Shown here one piece after another: positions 58,042 to 64,000 of a DNA stretch of 64,000 bases; positions within the stretch are counted from its first letter, which is position 1; each line of letters begins with the position of its first letter. Below the pieces are notes generated by a model. It was not told where the DNA came from. It saw only the letters and a list, made by a program, of their open reading frames with translations, and did no database searches. The position numbers and the translations under genes are program-made. The stretch is from Gluconacetobacter liquefaciens (lineage in GTDB: Bacteria; Pseudomonadota; Alphaproteobacteria; Acetobacterales; Acetobacteraceae), in assembly GCF_003350405.1 (NCBI RefSeq), contig NZ_QQAW01000005.1:248001-312000 (forward strand), written 5' to 3'.

Positions 58042-59445
58042 ATGTCGAACCGGCCTTATCTCGCGCACTGGAAAGAGCAGATCGATCATAATGCGGGGGC
58101 GATCTATCTCACGCTGGTCGATGCGCTGGCGCTGTCGATCCGCAAGGGGGACCTGCGGGAGGGGGACCGGCTGCCGCCGCAGCGGACGATCGCGGAGTAT
58201 CTGGGCACCAACCTGACCACCGTGACCCGCGCCTTTACCGAGGCGCGGCGGCGGGGGCTGATCGACGCCACGGTGGGGCGGGGGACGTTTATCCGCGTCG
58301 GCGCGGGGGAGAGCCACTGGCGGCATACCGGGCCGGCGGTGATCGACCTGACCATGAACCTGCCGCCGGTGCCGCAGGACCCGCCGCTTCAGAAAATGAT
58401 CCAGGCCGATATCGCGGCGCTGCTGAAACAGCAGGACCTGAACAGCCTGATGTCCTACCGCGTGACCGGCGGGACGATGGAGGAGCGCCAGCTTGGGGCG
58501 AAATGGATCGCGCCCGTGGTCGGGCCGCGCCGGGTGGACGAGGTGCTGGTGGCGCCGGGGGCGCAGAGCGCGCTGGCGGCCATCGTCACCACGCTGACCC
58601 AGCCCGGCGATGTGATCGTGACCGACCGGATTGCCTATCCGGGCATCCGGACCATCGCCGCGCAGTTCGGGCTGATTCTCGCCGGGGTGGACAGCGACGT
58701 CGAGGGGATGATGCCCGATCAGCTCGACCGGGTGTGCGCGCAGCATCATCCAAGGCTGCTTTACTGCATTCCCACCATTCATAATCCGACCACGGCGACC
58801 ATGTCGCTGCAACGGCGGCGGGACATTCTGGCGGTGGCCCAGCTTCATCATCTGCATGTGGTGGAGGACGATCCATACAGCCTGCTGATGGACGATCGGC
58901 CGCCGGCGCTGGCGGCGCTGGATCATGGGCGCGTTTTCTATGTGGCGACGCTGGCCAAGACGCTCAGCCCCGGTCTGCGCACGGCCTATGTGGCGTTGCC
59001 GGGCACGGACATGACGCGCCGCGTGACCGCCGCGATCAGGGCGATCGCGCTGACCAATGCGGGGCTGCTGAGTGCGCTGACCGCGCGCTGGATGCAGACG
59101 GGGGAGGCCGACCAGATCCTGCATGCGATCCGCACCGAACTGCGTTTGCGACAGTCCATCGCCCGCCGGATTCTGGGCGACGGACACTGCATGAATCCCG
59201 ATGGCCCGCATGTGTGGCTGAAATTGCCGGACTGGTGGGGCAGCACGGATTTTGTGGCCTATGCGCGCCGCCGGGGGCTGGCACTGGTGCCCAGCACGGT
59301 GTTCACGATCAGCGGCGAACCGCCACAGCGGGCCCGGGTTGCGCTGGGCAGTGCACCGGATGCGGCGAGCCTTGAGGATTCGCTGCGTGGGGTGCTGTCG
59401 GTGCTTCAGCATAAACGCTCGCCGGGTTTCGCCGATATCGTGTGA
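58042..59445 (+). CDS. MocR/GntR-family PLP-dependent regulator
   Basis: N-terminal GntR-type winged helix (residues about 15-85: DALALSIRKGDLREGDRLPPQRTIAEYLGTNLTTVTRAF is the conserved core) fused to an aminotransferase-like fold (from about 110). The fold has LLYCIPTIHNPTTATMS near 248, DDPYSLLMDD near 275 and the PLP-type Lys in ATLAKTLSPGLRTAY near 306. 467 residues. MocR regulators bind effectors through PLP. It is between mtnK (divergent) and the nit operon on the same strand, so either could be a target. Confidence 0.88.
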   Translation: MSNRPYLAHWKEQIDHNAGAIYLTLVDALALSIRKGDLREGDRLPPQRTIAEYLGTNLTTVTRAFTEARRRGLIDATVGRGTFIRVGAGESHWRHTGPAVIDLTMNLPPVPQDPPLQKMIQADIAALLKQQDLNSLMSYRVTGGTMEERQLGAKWIAPVVGPRRVDEVLVAPGAQSALAAIVTTLTQPGDVIVTDRIAYPGIRTIAAQFGLILAGVDSDVEGMMPDQLDRVCAQHHPRLLYCIPTIHNPTTATMSLQRRRDILAVAQLHHLHVVEDDPYSLLMDDRPPALAALDHGRVFYVATLAKTLSPGLRTAYVALPGTDMTRRVTAAIRAIALTNAGLLSALTARWMQTGEADQILHAIRTELRLRQSIARRILGDGHCMNPDGPHVWLKLPDWWGSTDFVAYARRRGLALVPSTVFTISGEPPQRARVALGSAPDAASLEDSLRGVLSVLQHKRSPGFADIV

Positions 59446-59770
59446 GACTCTGGCCGGACAGGCTTGCTGGTGGTGATCGGGTGCCTTTGGGTGGCATCAG
59501 ATAAAAGGGTGGTTTGTTCACGAGTTCGTGATTTATGAATCCTGGAATAACAATGGGTTGTGGGGGAGGGACGTTATTGTACCCTGCATGATATGATATT
59601 GTATGGAATTGAAATCGGCATTCAGGGGTGGGTCGAAGGGATTGTCTTCATTGTAGTGAAGGCGTGATCCATACAAGATTTTACGTCCCGCCTGATCCCG
59701 TGCCACGACATCTCCCGTCAGGGCGGCCTGCCTCGTGCCGCCGGATAGCGATCCATACGGGAGATCCATC
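59446..59770 (+). promoter_or_regulatory. Promoter region of the nit operon with TATTGTAT/CCATACAA sites
   Basis: No gene is seen in these 325 bases. TATTGTAC (59575-59582) and TATTGTATGG (59597-59606) form direct repeats 22 bp apart, and CCATACAAGA (59669-59678) lies in inverted orientation. They match the half-sites in front of the MocR gene. The surrounding DNA is AT-rich. A short GATCCATACGG at 59751-59761 may be a further weak copy. Confidence 0.55.
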
Positions 59771-60253
59771 ATGCCGAAAGTCGAACACGCCCCCCACAAG
59801 GATGGCGATATCTTCGTCGATTACGAAAACAAGGTTTTCGAGGACGTCAAAGCCAATCCGGGCGAGAAGGCGCTGGTGACCTTCCATACCGTTGCGTTCG
59901 AAGGCTCGATCGGGTTCGTCAATCTGTTGCAGGCGACACGGCTGATCCGCAAGGGGTTCGAGACCTCGGTCCTGCTTTACGGACCCGGTGTGACGCTCGG
60001 CATCCAGCGCGGCTTTCCGCGGCTGGGGGATGAAGCCTTTCCGGGGCATATGAACTGCAACAAGCAGGTTGCGAAAATCATCGAAGAGGGCGGCAAGGTC
60101 TATGCCTGCCGGTTCGCGCTCCAGGCGCTGTACGGCCACGGCGAGCCGTCGCTGATTCCGGGGATTACGCCGATCAATCCGCAGGATGTGCTGGACCTGG
60201 TGCTGCTGCATCGCCGGGACAATGCCTTCATCCTCGATACCTGGACGCTCTGA
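59771..60253 (+). CDS. nitB: NitB: MSMEG_0572/Sll0783-family nitrogen starvation response protein
   Basis: A 160-residue protein of the conserved family that opens Nit1C clusters. The sequence [60 protein letters not shown] (a DsrE-like fold) and [19 protein letters not shown] are characteristic. The Cys residues in HMNCNKQV and VYACRFA are conserved-looking. In Synechocystis the homologue Sll0783 is linked to the nitrogen starvation response; the biochemical role is unknown. It is the first gene of the operon. Confidence 0.85.
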   Translation: MPKVEHAPHKDGDIFVDYENKVFEDVKANPGEKALVTFHTVAFEGSIGFVNLLQATRLIRKGFETSVLLYGPGVTLGIQRGFPRLGDEAFPGHMNCNKQVAKIIEEGGKVYACRFALQALYGHGEPSLIPGITPINPQDVLDLVLLHRRDNAFILDTWTL

Positions 60254-60280
60254 TTTTCGATCGCGGGAAGGACCATCGGC

Positions 60281-61249
60281 ATGTCACGCATCGTGCGCGC
60301 TGCGGCCATCCAGATTTCGCCCGTTCTGGGCGATGACGGATCGGGGACCGCGCGGAAAGTCTGCCAGAGTATTCGCGACGCCGCGGAACGGGGCGTGAAG
60401 CTGGCGGTCTTTCCCGAAACCCTTGTGCCTTATTATCCCTATTTCTCGTTTATCCAGCCGGCTTTTCGCTTTGGCGGCGAGCATCTGGCGCTATACGAAC
60501 GCGCGGTCGTCGTTCCCGGTCCGGTAACCGGGATGGTGGCGGAGGCGGCGCGCGAGACCGGGATGGTGGTCGTGCTGGGCGTGAACGAGCGCGATCATGG
60601 CACGCTGTATAATACGCAGATCATCTTCGATGCCACCGGTGAGATCCTGCTTCGGCGGCGCAAGATCACCCCGACCTATCACGAGCGGATGGTCTGGGGG
60701 CAGGGCGACGGCGCGGGGCTGAAGGTGGTGGACAGCGCGGTGGGGCGCATCGGTGCGCTGGCCTGCTGGGAACATTACAATCCGCTGGCTCGCTACGCGC
60801 TGATGACCCAGCATGAGGAGATCCATTGCGCGCAGTTTCCCGGCTCGCTGGTCGGACAGATATTCGCCGACCAGATGGAGGTCACGATCCGGCATCATGC
60901 GCTGGAATCCGGCTGTTTCGTCGTGAATGCCACCGGTTGGCTGACCGACGAGCAGATCAGCCAGGTTGCGGGTGATCCGGCTTTGGAAGGTCCGCTGCGG
61001 GAGGGCTGTTTTACCGCGATCGTCTCGCCGGAAGGCAAGCTGCTCGGCACCCCGCTGACCGAGGGCGAGGGGATGGTGATCGCCGATCTGGATTTCGCGC
61101 TGATTACCAAGCGCAAGCGGATGATGGACTCGGTGGGGCATTATGCGCGGCCTGAACTGCTCAGTCTGCTGATCGACCGGCGTCCGGCGCAGACCGTGCA
61201 TGCGTATGGTGCGGCGACGGAGCCCGGTGGGGTGGAGGCGCTGTCATGA
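60281..61249 (+). CDS. nitC: NitC: Nit1-type nitrilase
   Basis: Carbon-nitrogen hydrolase of 322 residues. The catalytic triad is visible: Glu in [12 protein letters not shown] (about 47), Lys in [16 protein letters not shown] (about 128), Cys in [15 protein letters not shown] (about 162). These are the nitrilase-branch motifs, as opposed to amidase ones. Nit1C nitrilases have been tied to cyanide assimilation in a pseudomonad. The start is 27 bp after nitB. The stop overlaps nitD (ATGA). Confidence 0.92.
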   Translation: MSRIVRAAAIQISPVLGDDGSGTARKVCQSIRDAAERGVKLAVFPETLVPYYPYFSFIQPAFRFGGEHLALYERAVVVPGPVTGMVAEAARETGMVVVLGVNERDHGTLYNTQIIFDATGEILLRRRKITPTYHERMVWGQGDGAGLKVVDSAVGRIGALACWEHYNPLARYALMTQHEEIHCAQFPGSLVGQIFADQMEVTIRHHALESGCFVVNATGWLTDEQISQVAGDPALEGPLREGCFTAIVSPEGKLLGTPLTEGEGMVIADLDFALITKRKRMMDSVGHYARPELLSLLIDRRPAQTVHAYGAATEPGGVEALS

Positions 61250-62355
61250 GTGTTCCGACCATCGGCACCATTGCCGGACGGCAATTGATCACCGACCTGC
61301 AATCTTTCGGGTTGCAGATCGGGGGGCAGACGGGGGGCGTGACCCGCAAGGGGGGCGCCGGTCCTTCGGACCACAAGGCGATCACCATCGCCGGCCAGAC
61401 GGTGATGGTGCCGGTTTATACCGCTGATGCGCGGCGCTCCCCCTTTCAGGCGAGCGTGCCGGGGAATGACGGCACCAGCATGCTGGTGCGCGACGGGCAG
61501 GCGGTGGGGCCGATCCGTTTTCCCGCGCCGCCGCGTTTTTACGGGCTGGAGACGGCGGACGGTATTCCGTACTGGAAGATCGCGTTGCTGCATGGGCGCG
61601 ATACGCTGGCGACTACCGTGCACCAGACCTGCATCCGCTATGCCGACCGGCGGACATCTTGCCAGTTCTGTGCCATCGGCCAGTCGCTGGAGGCCGGCCG
61701 GACCATTCCCTACAAGACGCCCGCGCAATTGGCCGAAGTCGCGAAGGCGGCGGTGGAACTGGACCATGTGCGCGACATGGTGCTGACGACCGGCACGCCC
61801 AATATCGTGGATCGGGGTGCCGCCGTGCTGGCGGAATCGGCCCGTGCGATCCGGGCGGCGGTCGACCTGCCGTTGCAGGTGCAGTGCGAGCCGCCGCGTG
61901 ACCATGCCTGGCTCGGGCGGCTGCGTGAGGCCGGTGCGGACAGTCTGGGCATGCATCTGGAAGCCGCGACGCAGGCGGTGCGGGAGCGGATCATGCCCGG
62001 CAAGGCGACCGTCAGCGTCGATCGCTATCTGGAGGCTTTTGCCAGCGCGGTGCCGGTTTTCGGGCGCGGGCAGGTGAATACCTATCTGCTGGCCGGGTTG
62101 GGGGATACGGCGGAGGAGATCCTGTCGCTGGCGCAGCGGCTGATTGCGCTTGGGGTCTATCCGTTCGTGGTGCCGTTCGTGCCGATTTCGGGCACGCCGC
62201 TGGAAAACCATGCGCCGCCTTCGTCCGATTTCATGAAATCCGTTCTGGCCCCGCTGGGTGGGATGCTGCGGGCGGCGAACATGAAATCGACCGATATCCG
62301 GGCCGGGTGCGGCCGCTGTGGCGCCTGTTCGTCTCTCTCGGCGTATGAGCAGTGA
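61246..62355 (+). CDS. nitD: NitD: MSMEG_0568-family radical SAM protein
   Basis: Radical SAM-like enzyme of 369 residues. The cluster-binding cysteines are in [20 protein letters not shown] (about residue 126), a C-x9-C-x2-C spacing rather than the usual C-x3-C-x2-[12 protein letters not shown] near 182 and [12 protein letters not shown] near 207 are typical barrel strands. The C-terminus has a second Cys cluster ([10 protein letters not shown]) that could hold another iron-sulfur centre. Its role in Nit1C clusters is unknown. The start overlaps the nitC stop. Confidence 0.88.
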   Translation: MSVPTIGTIAGRQLITDLQSFGLQIGGQTGGVTRKGGAGPSDHKAITIAGQTVMVPVYTADARRSPFQASVPGNDGTSMLVRDGQAVGPIRFPAPPRFYGLETADGIPYWKIALLHGRDTLATTVHQTCIRYADRRTSCQFCAIGQSLEAGRTIPYKTPAQLAEVAKAAVELDHVRDMVLTTGTPNIVDRGAAVLAESARAIRAAVDLPLQVQCEPPRDHAWLGRLREAGADSLGMHLEAATQAVRERIMPGKATVSVDRYLEAFASAVPVFGRGQVNTYLLAGLGDTAEEILSLAQRLIALGVYPFVVPFVPISGTPLENHAPPSSDFMKSVLAPLGGMLRAANMKSTDIRAGCGRCGACSSLSAYEQ

Positions 62356-62364
62356 GGGCGGGTC

Positions 62365-62916
62365 ATGGATGATATCGAGGTTCGCCCTTTCGTTCCGACG
62401 GAATATGTCGTGCGGCTTGCGCGCTCGAAATGGGAGCGGGCGGGGCATTATGCCCTGCGGCGTGAAATCTTCTGCCGGGAACAGGGGGTTTTTCAGGATG
62501 ACGACCGCGATGCCATAGATGCGCAGGCCATGCCCATCATCGCATCCTGCTGCGTGGCCGGGATGCCGGACCGGATTGTCGGGGCGGTGCGTATCCATGA
62601 AGCCGAGCCGGGCATCTGGCGCGGTTCGCGGCTGGCGGTGCATGCGGAGCATCGCCGCCTGGGGCGGATCGGGGCGGAACTGATCCGCATGGCGGTGTGT
62701 ACCGCGCATGGGCTTGGGGCGCGGCGTTTCTTCGCGCAGGTGCAGGAGCAGAATGTGCTGTTCTTCCGCCGCCTGCACTGGACGAGCCTCGGGACCATCA
62801 CGCTGCATGGTCTGCCGCATCATGAGATGGAGGCCGATCTTTCCCGCTATCCGGCGCACGGGCGGGCGCAGACATGGTTGCTGCGCCCCCAGCCCGTTTT
62901 GCGGCGGAGCGCGTGA
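62365..62916 (+). CDS. nitE: NitE: GNAT-family N-acetyltransferase (MSMEG_0567 N-terminal type)
   Basis: A 183-residue acetyltransferase-fold protein. YALRREIFCREQGVFQDDD near 30 and GAVRIHEAEPGIWRGSRLAVHAEHRRLGRIGAELIRMAV near 73-110 contain the acetyl-CoA loop (RRLGRIGAEL). The partner substrate is unknown. Starts 9 bp after nitD. In some bacteria this domain is fused to the AIR-synthase-like protein that follows here as a separate gene. Confidence 0.85.
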   Translation: MDDIEVRPFVPTEYVVRLARSKWERAGHYALRREIFCREQGVFQDDDRDAIDAQAMPIIASCCVAGMPDRIVGAVRIHEAEPGIWRGSRLAVHAEHRRLGRIGAELIRMAVCTAHGLGARRFFAQVQEQNVLFFRRLHWTSLGTITLHGLPHHEMEADLSRYPAHGRAQTWLLRPQPVLRRSA

Positions 62917-62918
62917 GG

Positions 62919-63888
62919 ATGCGCGCCCTGGCCGCGATGCTGCATGGCCTGCGGGAGAGCCGCGCGCTGGCCGCGAAACGCGATATCGCCGGGACGGTTG
63001 CCGCGCTGGGTTATGGGGGCGCGGAGGCTATCCGGCTGGGGGACGATTGCGCGGCGATTCCGGATGGCGATGGCTATCTTCTTTTTGCCAGCGAGGGATT
63101 TCAGGACGGGTTCGTGCGCGCCATGCCCTGGTTTGCCGGCTATTGCGGCGTGATGGTCAATGCCAGCGACATCGCGGCGATGGGCGGGCGGGCGATTGCG
63201 GTTGTCGATACGCTGTGGGGCGAGAGCGCCGGGGGTGCCGCGCCGATCCTGCATGGGTTGCGGGATGGGGCGCGGGCTTATGGCATTCCGGTCGTGGGGG
63301 GGGCATACCAATCTCGGCAGTGCGCATTGTTCGCTGTCAGTGGCCATTCTCGGGCGGGCGCGGCGGCTGCTGACCAGTTTCGATGCCCGGCCGGGCGAGG
63401 TGCTGGTTGCCGCCATCGATCTGCGGGGGAAATGGCATGACCCGCATCCGTTCTGGGACGCCAGTTCGGAAACGGGGGCAGGCGGGGATGCCGCGCGCTT
63501 GCGGGCCGACCTTGAGTTGCTGCCGGAAATCGCGGAGGCGGGGCTGAGCCGGGCGGCCAAGGATATCAGCATGGCGGGGATACTGGGCACCGCCGTGATG
63601 CTGGCGGAATGTTCGCGGATCGGGGTGACGGTGGATCTGGATGCGATTCCCCGGCCGGATGGCGCGCCGATGGAACGTTGGCTCGGTGCCTTTCCCAGCT
63701 ATGGTTATCTGCTGACCGCGCGGCCTGCGGATGCGGAGGCCATTCTGGCCCGCTTTCGGGCGCGGGGCATTGCCGCCGCCGTCATTGGCGCCTGTGACCG
63801 GTCGCGGACGCTGGATGTGCTGCATGGCGGCGTGCGCGAGACGTTCTGGGATCTGGGGCAGGAGCCTCTGATCGGTTGTGCGCCATGA
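62919..63888 (+). pseudogene. nitF: NitF: AIR-synthase-like protein (Sll0787/MSMEG_0567 C-terminal type), frameshifted
   Basis: ATP-dependent PurM/ThiL-like fold. The first frame runs from the ATG at 62919 (MRALAAMLHGLRESR) through GDDCAAIP and VNASDIAAMGG to VVGGA at 63300. The protein then continues in the next frame with GGHTNLGSAHCSLSVAILG to the end at 63888. The break is a run of eight G (63296-63303); seven G would restore VVGGHTN and a protein of about 322 residues. This may be a sequencing error or true inactivation. All motifs on both sides are intact, which favours a recent or artefactual change. Confidence 0.75.
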
Positions 63889-64000
63889 CGCTCTCCATCG
63901 GGATTCTCACCCATTCGACCAATCCGCGAGGCGGCGTGGTGCATGGTATGGCGCTGGCCGAGGCGTTGTGCGACGCCGGGTATGAGGCGACGCTGATTGC
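63885..64000 (+). CDS. nitG: NitG: MSMEG_0565-family glycosyltransferase, partial
   Basis: Only the first 38 codons are in the window: MTLSIGILTHSTNPRGGVVH and GMALAEALCDAGYEATLI. The GGVVHGMALAEAL pattern is the N-terminal nucleotide-sugar-binding side of a GT-B glycosyltransferase, as expected at this place in a Nit1C cluster. The start overlaps the nitF stop by 4 bp. Confidence 0.75.
   Translation, partial: MTLSIGILTHSTNPRGGVVHGMALAEALCDAGYEATLI

Noticed and set aside
57751-59412. 553-codon minus-strand frame opposite the MocR gene
   Set aside because: Arg/His/Pro-rich shadow frame without a ribosome site.
61141-62859. 572-codon minus-strand frame opposite nitD and nitE
   Set aside because: Shadow frame spanning two clearly coding genes on the other strand.

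Overview
The window looks like chromosomal DNA of an acetic acid bacterium (Acetobacteraceae, most likely Gluconacetobacter, Komagataeibacter or a close relative). GC content is high. The protein sequences and the gene neighbourhoods (division cluster, zwf with a lone Rieske gene, rplU-rpmA-obgE-proB, several TonB-dependent receptors) are alphaproteobacterial. The genus is an inference from recall, not from a search.

Layout. 1-4480: head of the division/cell-wall cluster on the minus strand (mraZ, rsmH, ftsL, ftsI partial) preceded by the RNase P RNA gene; MraZ-type operator repeats lie in front of mraZ. 4565-10849: an alpha/beta hydrolase, the minus-strand run zwf - small membrane protein - petA, a GapR-like gene followed by a 164-bp palindromic element, and a frameshifted proline-rich membrane protein gene. 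9719-12672: rplU-rpmA-obgE-proB. 12953-13042: tRNA-Ser(CGA), followed by a gene-poor stretch with two nearly identical membrane protein genes in inverted orientation around a 53-codon gene. 16079-22142: TonB receptor, a two-domain VOC protein with a glycine-rich lipoprotein, a DUF429 protein and a YkgJ-type cysteine cluster protein. 22742-28285: acetolactate synthase-like enzyme, lipocalin-like protein, LysR regulator with an Old Yellow Enzyme homologue, and Dps. 28404-33839: tight four-gene operon of TonB receptor, exported 2H phosphoesterase-like lipoprotein, ROK regulator and MFS transporter. 34148-37016: acetoin/butanediol dehydrogenase-like SDR, flavin reductase, cytochrome P450. 37403-40133: a PotD-like periplasmic binding protein overlapping a membrane diguanylate cyclase. 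40066-49003: msrC, Rdx-like protein, HU, alcohol dehydrogenase, chemoreceptor, HNH nuclease, gluQ and two tandem aminotransferases. 49100-56599: cyclophilin, siderophore-type receptor, EamA exporter with a divergent Lrp regulator, ABC-F ATPase and a CPBP-like membrane protein. 56637-64000: mtnK, a divergent MocR regulator and a Nit1C-type cluster (nitB, nitC nitrilase, nitD radical SAM, nitE GNAT, nitF AIR-synthase-like and frameshifted, nitG cut by the window end).

The most interesting items are: (1) the PotD-like/diguanylate cyclase pair, which resembles the NspS-MbaA polyamine sensor but without a phosphodiesterase domain and would feed c-di-GMP signalling; (2) a Nit1C nitrogen/cyanide cluster next to a PLP-type MocR regulator with matching TATTGTAT/ATACAATA sites; (3) the TonB receptor - 2H phosphoesterase - ROK - MFS operon, possibly an uptake route for a phosphodiester-linked substrate; (4) a dispersed 164-bp element with changing but perfectly paired 18-bp end arms, each copy placed right at a stop codon in sense orientation. 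Two genes carry +1 frameshifts in 8-base C or G runs; sequencing error and real inactivation cannot be told apart here.
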